Assembly: GCA_900547305.1 (NCBI GenBank)
Contig: URGH01000044.1
Span: 1 to 20,925, forward strand
Length of the DNA stretch: 20,925 nt
Direction: 5' to 3'
Origin: an uncultured Oscillospiraceae bacterium
Lineage (GTDB): Bacteria; Bacillota; Clostridia; Oscillospirales; Acutalibacteraceae
The position numbers were made by a program, and so were the translations under genes. Below, piece after piece: positions 14,279-20,082 of the stretch. Under the pieces are notes generated by a model. It was not told the origin of the DNA. It did not search any database and saw only the letters and a list, made by a program, of their open reading frames with translations. Positions within the stretch are counted from its first letter, which is position 1; each line of letters opens with the position of its first letter.

Positions 14279-14699
14279 CGTCTTCTTTTTTAATTTTATT
14301 ACCGAACGCGTAAAGCTTAATTATAACAAAGGTTATCGGTCCGCCCGCGGCGGTTGCCAGCACGGTCGCCCAGAACTGATCCATTCGCCACAGGTTTATG
14401 GTTATAAATGAAACGAGGGTGTATATAATCAAATTCGGTATGTAGGAAATAAGAAACCGCAGGTATTTTCTTATACTTAATCGGCTTTTAAAAACAATAA
14501 GGCTGTTGAGAATATAGTTTATTGTAAGCGATATAAAAAAACCGATATGCGCCGAAATATTCTCCTGAATTTTAAGGTGTGCAAGCCATGAGAAAAACGC
14601 GGTATTAAAGGTATTTACTATTCCGATAGAGCAAAAGCCCAGAAATTTTTTATTTAAAAACGTCTTTTTTAAACGTTTAAGGAAAGCCAAAACTTTCAC
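14268..14699 (-). CDS. GtrA-family membrane protein
   Basis: A roughly 143-residue polytopic membrane protein of the GtrA/DPMS3 family, whose members help move or retain lipid-linked sugars for envelope glycosylation. Four hydrophobic segments are evident (FLGFCSIGIVNTFNTAFFSWL, ISAHIGFFISLTINYILNSLI, FLISYIPNLIIYTLVSFITI, FWATVLATAAGGPITFVIIKLY), with N-terminal lysines and a charged C-terminus (KIKKEDEKS). The start is uncertain: the GTG at 14699 lacks a ribosome site, while GAGGTG (14697-14702) is correctly placed for the in-frame TTG at 14690, three codons later. It follows mrnC by 8 bases at the end of the obg transcript. Confidence 0.85.
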   Translation of the reverse strand: MKVLAFLKRLKKTFLNKKFLGFCSIGIVNTFNTAFFSWLAHLKIQENISAHIGFFISLTINYILNSLIVFKSRLSIRKYLRFLISYIPNLIIYTLVSFITINLWRMDQFWATVLATAAGGPITFVIIKLYAFGNKIKKEDEKS

Positions 14700-14707
14700 C
14701 TCGGGTG

Positions 14708-15085
14708 TTATTGTTTATCGCATATTATTCCGAAAAGCTCGTCCGCGCGGGCGGTATTTCCCGAAAGGTAAAGCCACCCGAAAAGACACTCAAGCCCCGT
14801 AGCGATATGATAATCGCCGTTTGAGGCGTTTTTAGGCGTAGACGAGGTATGGAAATTTCTGCCCCGCTTGAAAACCGATATTTCCTTTTCGGAAAGCAGC
14901 GGCTCAATAACCGAATAAGCCTTTGCCTGCGCTGCGGCGTTCACCATTTTAACAGAGAGCCTATGTAACTCGCCCGACGGGCGGTTTACCGCCGCTAAGG
15001 CGGTTCTTACATACAGCCCGTACACCGCATCGCCCACAAAGGCGAGCACGGAGGGGCTTAAAAGATTCGGATTTTCCGTTTTCAT
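14708..15085 (-). CDS. mrnC: Mini-ribonuclease III
   Basis: Dimeric double-strand-specific RNase of Firmicutes that matures 23S rRNA ends; it is an RNase III catalytic domain without the dsRNA-binding domain. The 125-residue length is right. The N-terminal catalytic block SVLAFVGDAVYGLYVR carries the conserved Asp, the LLSEKEISVFKRGRN segment follows, and the second acidic block is in YHIATGLECLFGWLYLSG, with the Glu of GLECL. I use the ATG at 15085, which overlaps the obg stop as TGATG; a GTG one codon upstream is also possible. Tight overlap implies translational coupling with obg. Confidence 0.92.
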   Translation of the reverse strand: MKTENPNLLSPSVLAFVGDAVYGLYVRTALAAVNRPSGELHRLSVKMVNAAAQAKAYSVIEPLLSEKEISVFKRGRNFHTSSTPKNASNGDYHIATGLECLFGWLYLSGNTARADELFGIICDKQ

Positions 15086-16359
15086 CACATCACAAACTCA
15101 AACTCAATATCGTAAACGCTTACGGTGTCGCCCTGCTTTATTCCCGCGTTTTCAAGGGCTGAAATAATTCCGCTTGAGCGCAAAACCCGCTCGAAATATT
15201 GCAGCGACTCATAGTCTTCGGGGTCGATAGTGTTCATAATTTCCATTATCCACTCGCAGTTTTCAACAAAGTAGACCCCGTCGCAAACGCGTATGGTAAA
15301 GTCGCGCTTTTTCTTAACCGTAAGGTCTTCAAGCGGCTTCGGCTCGGCTTCGTATTTCTTTATCGGCGGCAGCTTTGCAAGCTCTGCCGCAACATAGTTT
15401 ATAAGCTCGTCCGTACCCTCGGCAATAGCCGCCATTACGGGGAAGAACTTATACCCCTTTTCGGTAAAGTAATCCGATATGCGGCGAACCTCTTCGTCGT
15501 CGGTCAAATCGCACTTATTGCCCACAATTATTTGCGGGCGGGTTTCAAGCTCGCTGCTGAAAACGGCAAGCTCGCGGTTTATTTTATTAAAATCGTCAAT
15601 CGGGTCTCTGCCCTCGCTGCCCGATACGTCAATAACGTGCAAAAGCAGGCGGCAGCGCTCAACATGGCGCAAAAATTCGTGGCCTAAGCCCACGCCCTCG
15701 CCCGCGCCCTCAATAAGCCCGGGAATATCCGCCATAACAAACGAGCTGCCCTCGCCCATACGCACAACGCCTAAAACGGGGGTAAGGGTTGTAAAGTGGT
15801 AATTCGCAATTTTCGGCTTTGCCTCGCTTACTACCGAAATAAGGGTGGATTTACCCACGTTCGGAAAGCCAATAAGCCCCACGTCCGCCAAGAGTTTTAG
15901 CTCCAGCGTTACGTCAAGCTCTTCGCCCGGGTTGCCCTTTTTAGCAAAGCGCGGCACCTGGCGCGTAGGCGTGGCAAAGTGCTGGTTGCCCCAACCGCCG
16001 TTGCCGCCTTTGGCTATTACCACGGGTTCCAAATCGGATATATCGGCAATTATTCTGCCGCTCTCCGCGTCCTTAACCAGTGTGCCCACGGGCACGTTTA
16101 TAATAAGGTCGGGCGCTTTTTTGCCCGAGCAGCGGCCGCCGCCGCCCTTTTCGCCCGATTGCGCCGTGTATTTGCGCTTATAGCGGAAGTCCGCAAGGGT
16201 AGAAAGGTTACTGTCAGCCCTGAAAATAATATTTCCGCCCCTGCCGCCGTCGCCGCCGTCGGGTCCGCCCGCCGCAACGTATTTTTCCCTGTGAAAGGAA
16301 ACCGCGCCGTCGCCGCCGTCGCCCGCTTTTAAATGAATTTTCGCTATATCTACAAACAT
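15085..16359 (-). CDS. obg: GTPase Obg (CgtA)
   Basis: Essential GTPase for 50S ribosome maturation and stress signalling. The 424-residue protein shows the glycine-rich Obg fold at the N-terminus (MFVDIAKIHLKAGDGGDG, GGPDGGDGGRGG), the G domain with G1 GFPNVGKS (164-171), G3 DIPG (211-214) and G4 NKCD (281-284), and a C-terminal OCT domain (about 345-424) ending in EFEFVM. The start codon has only a weak ribosome site, and it begins one base after the DUF2007-like gene's stop, so coupling is likely. It stands downstream of rplU-prp-rpmA, the classic L21-L27-Obg neighbourhood, with two extra genes inserted between rpmA and obg. Confidence 0.97.
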   Translation of the reverse strand: MFVDIAKIHLKAGDGGDGAVSFHREKYVAAGGPDGGDGGRGGNIIFRADSNLSTLADFRYKRKYTAQSGEKGGGGRCSGKKAPDLIINVPVGTLVKDAESGRIIADISDLEPVVIAKGGNGGWGNQHFATPTRQVPRFAKKGNPGEELDVTLELKLLADVGLIGFPNVGKSTLISVVSEAKPKIANYHFTTLTPVLGVVRMGEGSSFVMADIPGLIEGAGEGVGLGHEFLRHVERCRLLLHVIDVSGSEGRDPIDDFNKINRELAVFSSELETRPQIIVGNKCDLTDDEEVRRISDYFTEKGYKFFPVMAAIAEGTDELINYVAAELAKLPPIKKYEAEPKPLEDLTVKKKRDFTIRVCDGVYFVENCEWIMEIMNTIDPEDYESLQYFERVLRSSGIISALENAGIKQGDTVSVYDIEFEFVM

Positions 16360-16360
16360 A

Positions 16361-16660
16361 TTACTCTGTTATTTCCTCTTCCGGCTCTACCTCGGTTTGC
16401 AGGTATGCCTCGTAAAGTCCTCTTGCCGTTTCGTAATTTTTCGCCGCAACGTAAATATTATCGGGCACAACGCCCGCGCCCAAAAGCAGCTTGACAGAGC
16501 CGCCTGCGCCGTCCTGACGGCATATAAACGGTATGCCGTTCTCCTTTAGTATGTCCTGAAATATTTCCGAGGTTACAGGATTTTTAATTACCGCCGCCAA
16601 AACCGGCTCGTTTTCGTCCGGCTCTTCTTCCTTTTTTCTTCCCCACTTAAAAAAGCTCAT
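16361..16660 (-). CDS. DUF2007-like protein, second of a tandem pair
   Basis: A 99-residue acidic protein with one DUF2007-like domain: EPVLAAVIKNPVTSEIFQDILKENGIPFICR, a short basic/glycine loop, LLGAGVVPDNIYVAAKNYETARGLYEAYL, then an acidic tail. The domain is predicted to be a small alpha/beta unit used in regulatory or signal-binding roles; no catalytic residues are seen. It aligns well with the second half of the upstream gene (shared NPV, SEI, D-L-E-GI, DxIYV, A-YE-L pattern), so the two are paralogues. Its ATG overlaps the upstream stop as ATGA. Position between rpmA and obg suggests a ribosome- or growth-linked task, but that is inference. Confidence 0.78.
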   Translation of the reverse strand: MSFFKWGRKKEEEPDENEPVLAAVIKNPVTSEIFQDILKENGIPFICRQDGAGGSVKLLLGAGVVPDNIYVAAKNYETARGLYEAYLQTEVEPEEEITE

Positions 16661-17046
16661 TCGTTTTCGTTCTCCGCGTCCTCAAAAAATTCTTCGTCAA
16701 ACTGCGGCTCGGAATTTAAAAATTCCTCATAAATCGTGTTTGCCGCGTCAAAATCCTGCTCGTCAACATAAATATCATCCGCCACAAACGAACCGCCGAA
16801 GGTCACCTTCATTGTGCCGTCGTCTTCCGAATCGCTGCTGTAAAGAATACCTGCCTCTGTAAGCAGGTCTTTGAGTATTTCAGCCGACACAACATCGTCA
16901 AGCGTTGCCAAAAGCACCGGATTGTTAATTACTTTCTCCTCTTTTTCCTCTTCCTCGGTAATTTCCGCCGTAAGGTCGGCGCCGCAAACCGGGCAAAGCT
17001 CCGCTGCGTCATCGCACTCGGATTTGCAAACATGACAAACCTTCAT
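16657..17046 (-). CDS. Zinc-ribbon plus DUF2007-like protein
   Basis: A 129-residue protein with an N-terminal zinc ribbon (cysteines at 4, 7, 18 and 21 in two CxxC pairs, CHVC and CPVC), a highly acidic linker (EITEEEEKEEK) and a DUF2007-like domain (NNPVLLATLDDVVSAEILKDLLTEAGILYSS, FGGSFVADDIYVDEQDFDAANTIYEEFL), ending in an acidic tail. The ribosome site is AAAGGAAAG upstream of the ATG. It is co-translated with the next gene by an ATGA overlap. A terminator separates it from rpmA, so it is reached by read-through or by an unseen promoter. The function is unknown; paired zinc ribbon and DUF2007 proteins recur in Firmicutes. Confidence 0.8.
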   Translation of the reverse strand: MKVCHVCKSECDDAAELCPVCGADLTAEITEEEEKEEKVINNPVLLATLDDVVSAEILKDLLTEAGILYSSDSEDDGTMKVTFGGSFVADDIYVDEQDFDAANTIYEEFLNSEPQFDEEFFEDAENENE

Positions 17047-17064
17047 AAATCTTCTTTCCTTTCT

Positions 17065-17101
17065 AAAAAATAAATCCGGGTAGCAGCCGCCGCCCGGATT
17101 T
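17065..17101 (-). terminator. Rho-independent terminator after rpmA
   Basis: AAATCCGGG (17072-17080) pairs with CCCGGATTT (17093-17101); on the minus strand a T-run (complement of 17065-17070) follows. It would cut most transcription from the L21-L27 operon into the DUF2007/obg genes. Confidence 0.85.
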
Positions 17102-17109
17102 GCTTTTTC

Positions 17110-17394
17110 TTACTGCTCAACAGCGTAAATGCTGACCTGCTTGCGGTCTCTGCCTACGCGCTCGAACTTAACCTTGCCGTCCACCAAAGCGAACAGAGTG
17201 TCATCCGATCCGCGGCCTACATTGTTGCCGGCGTGAATGTGAGTTCCTCTCTGACGAACGAGAATGTTGCCCGCCAAAACGAACTGACCGTCCGCACGCT
17301 TAACGCCGAGACGCTTTGACTCACTGTCACGACCGTTCTTGGTAGAACCCATACCTTTTTTATGAGCGAATAACTGTATATTTATCTTTAACAT
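17110..17394 (-). CDS. rpmA: 50S ribosomal protein L27 with cleavable N-terminal extension
   Basis: Large-subunit protein whose N-terminus reaches the peptidyl-transferase centre. I use the ATG (complement of 17392-17394), which overlaps the prp stop as TGATG and has GGAGGTG upstream, giving 94 residues. The first ten residues, MLKINIQLFA, are the Firmicute extension; cleavage after Ala10 exposes HKKGMGSTKNGRDS, the functional L27 start. The rest is the canonical L27 (KRADGQFVLAGNILVRQRGT, HAGNNVGRGSDDTLFAL). The adjacent prp gene encodes the protease that removes the extension, so both ends of that pathway are seen here. Confidence 0.97.
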   Translation of the reverse strand: MLKINIQLFAHKKGMGSTKNGRDSESKRLGVKRADGQFVLAGNILVRQRGTHIHAGNNVGRGSDDTLFALVDGKVKFERVGRDRKQVSIYAVEQ

Positions 17395-17714
17395 CAATCT
17401 GCACCTCCGATAATTACGATATTGCTGCCGTACTCTGCCGACAGCTCACCTAAATGCAGCCGCAGCCCCTCTAAAACCGCGCGGGTTTTATCGCAGGGGT
17501 TTGTAACCTCAAAGCGCATAGCACCGTCCGATACGTCAGCCGCCGCCTTATCGCCTATTATTTCGGTTACGGTATTAGCCGCCATATACGCCGCGGAGGA
17601 AACCGCCGCGCAAACAATTTTACCGATTTCATCATCACAGTTTTTTGAGCTGTGACCCTTTATTTCAAAGCCGTAAAGCCCTTTTTCATCGGCAAAAAAC
17701 CTAACCTTAGTCAT
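17394..17714 (-). CDS. prp: Ribosomal-processing cysteine protease Prp
   Basis: Cysteine protease that trims the N-terminal extension of L27 in Firmicutes and is needed for assembly of an active ribosome. The 106-residue protein has the catalytic histidine in KGHSSKN (His21) and the nucleophile in GKIVCAAVSS (Cys35), at the spacing described for the staphylococcal enzyme (His22, Cys34). It lies between rplU and rpmA, its fixed position in this operon, with 2 bases to the rplU stop and a TGATG overlap with rpmA. No unusual residues are seen. Confidence 0.94.
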   Translation of the reverse strand: MTKVRFFADEKGLYGFEIKGHSSKNCDDEIGKIVCAAVSSAAYMAANTVTEIIGDKAAADVSDGAMRFEVTNPCDKTRAVLEGLRLHLGELSAEYGSNIVIIGGAD

Positions 17715-17716
17715 AA

Positions 17717-18022
17717 TCAGCCTATTTCGCCGATCTGTACCTTAGTATAGGGCTGTCTGTGACCCATCTTGCGGGAGCTGCTCTTCTTCGGCTTGTAAGT
17801 AAATACGGTTATTTTCTTATCCTTGCCGTTTTTAAGAACGGTACCCTTAACGAAAGCGTCCTTTACATAAGGCTTACCAACCTTTAAGGTCTTGTTGCAA
17901 ACGGCAACAACCTTATCAAAGGTGATTTCCTCATCAGCCTCGGCATTAAGCTTCTCAACGTAGATTACGTCGCCGGTCTGAACACGGTACTGCTTTCCGC
18001 CTGTTTCGATAATTGCATACAT
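17717..18022 (-). CDS. rplU: 50S ribosomal protein L21
   Basis: Large-subunit protein binding 23S rRNA. The ATG at 18022 gives MYAIIETGGKQYRVQTGDVIYVEKL, the standard N-terminus, and 101 residues; an in-frame TTG 18 bases upstream would cut into the ribosome site GCAGGTG and is rejected. The C-terminal FTYKPKKSSSRKMGHRQPYTKV is the conserved RNA-binding loop. It is the first gene of the rplU-prp-rpmA operon, with a structured leader before it. Confidence 0.97.
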   Translation of the reverse strand: MYAIIETGGKQYRVQTGDVIYVEKLNAEADEEITFDKVVAVCNKTLKVGKPYVKDAFVKGTVLKNGKDKKITVFTYKPKKSSSRKMGHRQPYTKVQIGEIG

Positions 18023-18104
18023 TTTTATTACACCTGCCAAATTCCAGTCTCGCTACGGTAGGCGTGCGCGAAAAGCGCAACTTTCAAAGCCCACAATATG
18101 CGGC
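18023..18104 (-). ncRNA. L21 leader (autoregulatory rplU leader RNA)
   Basis: The 5' UTR of about 80 bases between the promoter and rplU is GC-rich and foldable on the minus strand: GTTGCGC-TTTTC-GCGC is one hairpin, and it ends in a CGTAGCGAGACTGG segment shortly before the ribosome site. Ribosomal L21 leaders occur at this position in Firmicutes and are thought to let L21 repress its own operon. I recall the 3' segment as similar to the known leader family but cannot run the covariance model. Confidence 0.6.
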
Positions 18105-18110
18105 TTTACC

Positions 18111-18139
18111 ATTTTAGCACAAGCCCTTTTATTTGTCAA
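18111..18139 (-). promoter_or_regulatory. sigma-A promoter for rplU-prp-rpmA
   Basis: Minus strand: TTGACA (18134-18139), 17-base spacer, TAAAAT (18111-18116). This is a near-consensus promoter, as expected for ribosomal protein genes. Confidence 0.88.
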
Positions 18140-18197
18140 GAAAAATTTGAAAAGCAAGCGAGCATTAAGCGGAATGCCTATTTTGATTGCTGTGCTA

Positions 18198-18267
18198 ACC
18201 CTTGGCTCCCTTCTTTTTGACGATAGTCAAAACAGAGGGGAGCTGTCGCCATTAGGCGACTGAGGGG
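18198..18267. repeat. Intergenic palindromic repeat element
   Basis: A compact set of nested inverted repeats: GGCTCCC/GGGGAGC outer arms (18204-18210 with 18237-18243), TTTTGAC-GATA-GTCAAAA inside, then GTCGCC-ATTA-GGCGAC (18245-18260) and TGAGGGG. It resembles the common Firmicute element with GGCTCCCT ... GGGAGCTGTC ... GACTGAGGGG. No gene is contained. The remaining flanks (18140-18197 and 18268-18346) are AT-rich and hold no visible gene. Confidence 0.65.
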
Positions 18268-18346
18268 TATTTAAAGTTCAGTGTTTTTTATTGATAAAAA
18301 TATTACTGCAAGGGGTAATCCTGATATAATCAGGTAATTTTAGTTT

Positions 18347-18589
18347 TTATTTAATTTCCTGCTCGGTTTCGTCAAATAAATCGGTATTGAAAAAATCACG
18401 CACCGTTATTTCCAAACCGTCGCATAGCTTTTTAATTGACACAACACCCGGATTTTTACTTTTGGCATTAAGCATACTGTATATTGTAGACGGCGACACG
18501 CCCGATATATTTGCCAGTGCGTTGATTGCAATACCACGCTCATTGCAAAGCTGAATAATTCTTTCCGCTACCGCTTCTTTTGTATTCAC
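18347..18589 (-). CDS. XRE-family HTH transcriptional regulator, module B second copy
   Basis: An 80-residue single-domain HTH_XRE protein: AERIIQLCNERGIAINALANISGVSPSTIYSMLNAKSKNPGVVSIKKLCDGLEITVRDFF, a canonical five-helix repressor with normal turn length (unlike the other three XRE proteins here), plus an acidic tail. It starts with GTG (complement of 18587-18589), 2 bases after the preceding XRE stop. Proteins of this exact type commonly regulate a neighbouring small operon. It is co-transcribed with the upstream XRE gene, and both are divergent from the SLOG gene. Confidence 0.86.
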   Translation of the reverse strand: MNTKEAVAERIIQLCNERGIAINALANISGVSPSTIYSMLNAKSKNPGVVSIKKLCDGLEITVRDFFNTDLFDETEQEIK

Positions 18590-18591
18590 CC

Positions 18592-18834
18592 TTAATCATC
18601 CAATCCGGCAAAAAAGTCGTCATAACTGCATTTGTAAATTTTTCGCAGCTCTATTATAACGCTTATTTTTATATTTAATTCACCCGATTCATACTTTGCA
18701 TATGTGGTTCTGCCAATATCGCAGCCGCGGCGCTGTAATTCCGCGCAAAGCTTTTCCTGCGATATATCGGCATTATCCCTTAATCGCCGCAAATTTTCTC
18801 CCATATATCTGTCACGTCTGAGTTTCTGTTCCAT
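18592..18834 (-). CDS. XRE-family HTH transcriptional regulator, module B first copy
   Basis: An HTH_XRE protein: MGENLRRLRDNADISQEKLCAELQRRGCDIGRTTYAKYESGELNIKISVIIELRKIYKCSYDDFF, with the long turn seen in the module A regulators (QRRGCDIGRT). I choose the ATG at 18834 (80 residues, MEQKLRRDRYMG) because GGAGTTG stands before it; an upstream ATG at 18855 adds 7 residues without a site. It is the first gene of the minus-strand pair and shares a promoter region with the divergent SLOG gene, where a 12-base direct repeat lies; autoregulation is likely. Confidence 0.85.
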   Translation of the reverse strand: MEQKLRRDRYMGENLRRLRDNADISQEKLCAELQRRGCDIGRTTYAKYESGELNIKISVIIELRKIYKCSYDDFFAGLDD

Positions 18835-18854
18835 CGTAATATCAACTCCATACA

Positions 18855-18927
18855 ATTGACCGCAATAAGTTGCAATTTCTTTTATTGTATGGTATAATCA
18901 CCGTAAATATTGACCGCTATACTGGTC
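18855..18927 (+). promoter_or_regulatory. Promoter of SLOG module B flanked by a direct repeat
   Basis: TTGCAA (18870-18875), 17-base spacer, TATAAT (18893-18898) is a near-consensus sigma-A promoter. ATTGACCGCAAT (18855-18866) recurs as ATTGACCGCTAT (18909-18920), 11 of 12 identical, one copy on either side of the promoter; GACC/GGTC (18912-18915 with 18924-18927) form a small inverted repeat. These are candidate operators for the XRE proteins. Confidence 0.72.
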
Positions 18928-18937
18928 TAAAAATTGG

Positions 18938-19489
18938 ATGATGATAATGAAAAACTCAGCTTGTTTTATAGGTCACAGGAAAATAAACGATACACCTGAA
19001 TTATGGGAGAGGTTGGATAATATTGTAAATGGTCTTATTGAAAACGGAACAGTCAATTTTTTATTCGGCGACCGCTCGGAATTTAATGACCTTTGCTTTG
19101 AAATAGTGGGAATAAACAAAAAAATTCACCCTGAAATTAAACGAATAAAATTCAGAGTGAATTATGAAGTCGCAGATGACTACACTATGCAATTTTTAAT
19201 AGGTAGCTATGACGAAAGTATATTTCCCGAAGCTGCCGTCGGTTCGGGGAAAAATGTATATATAGCCCGCAACCGCGCGTTAATTGACGAAAGCGATGTT
19301 TGCGTATTTTATTATGATGAAAATTACACACCGCCGCGAAGAAGGACCGATAAAAAAGCGATAAGCGATTATCAGCCGAACAGCGGAACGGCATTGGCGT
19401 ACGGATATGCCGTGAAAAAGCAAAAATTTATAATCAACTGCTTAAATAAATATGAGCGCGCCGAAAAACGACGCGCTCACTCACGGTGA
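18938..19489 (+). CDS. SLOG-fold (YpsA/DUF1273-like) protein, module B
   Basis: A 183-residue SLOG-family protein. The first strand ends in ACFIGHRKI (G-H-R at 12-14), then a helix, FLFGDRSEFNDLCFE, a central region ending in SGKNVYIARNRALIDESDVCVFYYDENY, and the ligand-loop segment NSGTALAYGYAVKKQKFIINCL; G-H-R, the R-N plus D-V-C-V-F-Y strand and S-G-T are the usual YpsA marks. The family is thought to bind nucleotide or NAD-type ligands. The start is uncertain between the ATG at 18938, 18941 and 18947, since no clear ribosome site is visible. The C-terminus is lysine/arginine rich and overlaps a hairpin. Function unknown; divergent tandem XRE genes resemble module A. Confidence 0.8.
   Translation: MMIMKNSACFIGHRKINDTPELWERLDNIVNGLIENGTVNFLFGDRSEFNDLCFEIVGINKKIHPEIKRIKFRVNYEVADDYTMQFLIGSYDESIFPEAAVGSGKNVYIARNRALIDESDVCVFYYDENYTPPRRRTDKKAISDYQPNSGTALAYGYAVKKQKFIINCLNKYERAEKRRAHSR
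19454..19478 (-). terminator. Hairpin between SLOG module B and the small SOS gene
   Basis: GAGCGCG (19454-19460) pairs with CGCGCTC (19472-19478), an 11-base loop between. On the minus strand ATATTTATTTAAG follows, so it may weakly terminate the small gene at 19536; it lies inside the end of the SLOG coding region on the other strand. Confidence 0.4.
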
Positions 19490-19535
19490 ATGCCGAAAGG
19501 GCAATAGTATTCGGTTTATTGACAGCCCGACAGGC

Positions 19536-19712
19536 TTAATAGCTTGCGCGGCGCGCGCCGGAGGGCTTTACAACCCTGAGCCTGCGGCGGCGGATATAAC
19601 ATATAATACGCTTTTCAAAGGCAACGAGACGGTCCTCATGGAATATACCCCAAAGGACGGCGGCGAACATGGCTATTTCAAAAAGTGTTCTTAAAAGCAT
19701 TGATAAGTTCAT
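19536..19712 (-). CDS. Small single-pass membrane protein under LexA control
   Basis: A 58-residue protein starting at the ATG at 19712, with an excellent ribosome site (GGGAGGAG) 6 bases upstream. Residues about 7-22 (LRTLFEIAMFAAVLWGIF) form one membrane helix; it is followed by HEDRLVAFEKRIICYI and a strongly basic tail with RRRRLRV and GARRASY. The length, single helix and basic cytoplasmic tail resemble other small SOS membrane proteins such as SidA and the short regulators of division, but there is no LysM domain as in YneA. A perfect LexA box sits between promoter and ribosome site. Role inferred, not shown: damage-induced membrane effector. Confidence 0.72.
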   Translation of the reverse strand: MNLSMLLRTLFEIAMFAAVLWGIFHEDRLVAFEKRIICYIRRRRLRVVKPSGARRASY

Positions 19713-19724
19713 AATTTCTCCTCC

Positions 19725-19738
19725 CGAACAAATGTTCG
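19725..19738 (-). promoter_or_regulatory. LexA (DinR) operator, perfect consensus
   Basis: CGAAC-AAAT-GTTCG (19725-19738) matches the Firmicute LexA box CGAACN4GTTCG at all ten defined positions. It lies at about +2 to +15 of the transcript, directly before the ribosome site of the 58-residue gene. A degenerate second palindrome GACATTTGTC (19764-19773) overlaps the -35. Confidence 0.85.
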
Positions 19739-19746
19739 ATAATGTT

Positions 19747-19775
19747 ATTATAATCACTTATTCGACATTTGTCAA
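19747..19775 (-). promoter_or_regulatory. Consensus sigma-A promoter for the SOS-linked small gene
   Basis: Minus strand: TTGACA (19770-19775), 17-base spacer, TATAAT (19747-19752), a perfect match at both hexamers. The transcript would begin near 19740. The stretch 19776-19876 beyond it is AT-rich and shows no gene or clear signal. Confidence 0.9.
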
Positions 19776-19876
19776 GCATTTTTTTATTTGTTGTTTTTAT
19801 TATATACGCGGCTGTGTCCGATAAACGGGACTTGAACATTTTTTCGGTAAAAATACGGAAAGGAAAAAAATTACGG

Positions 19877-19904
19877 TTGACAAACCTATATTATATGATA
19901 CAAT
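19877..19904 (+). promoter_or_regulatory. sigma-A promoter for metK
   Basis: TTGACA (19877-19882), 16-base spacer, TACAAT (19899-19904). Transcription would begin near 19911, just before the riboswitch. Confidence 0.8.
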
Positions 19905-19925
19905 ATAAACAGAACTGAATATTAT

Positions 19926-20023
19926 CCTTATCAAGAGCGGCGGAGGGGACCGGCCCTGTGATGCCCGGCAACCTGATTTTTAAATCAAGGTGCCAATTCC
20001 GGCGGATTATCCGAAAGATGAGG
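19926..20023 (+). ncRNA. SAM-I riboswitch (S-box) controlling metK
   Basis: The classic S-box blocks are present: P1 5' side CTTATCAAGAGCGG (from 19927), GGAGGGGAC, the conserved CCCGGCAACC core at 19964-19973, AAGGTGCCAATTCC (19988-20001) and the closing GAAAGATGAGG (20013-20023). GATGAG (20017-20022) can pair either with the 5' side of P1 or with CTCGTC (20037-20042), the usual exclusive choice between binding SAM and forming an antiterminator. When SAM is plentiful metK transcription stops. Confidence 0.96.
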
Positions 20024-20031
20024 CTTTTTAT

Positions 20032-20062
20032 ACCGTCTCGTCCGAGGCGGTTTTAATTTTTT
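20032..20062 (+). terminator. Riboswitch-controlled terminator before metK
   Basis: ACCGTCT (20032-20038) pairs with AGGCGGT (20045-20051), one G-U pair, followed by TTT-AA-TTTTTTT. It forms when SAM holds the riboswitch aptamer closed. Confidence 0.85.
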
Positions 20063-20082
20063 TGAAAAAAGAGGAATTTAAA

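Noticed and set aside
19452..19694. Plus-strand 80-codon frame overlapping the SLOG B end
   Set aside because: It overlaps the end of the SLOG gene and opposes the well-supported 58-residue gene; no ribosome site.
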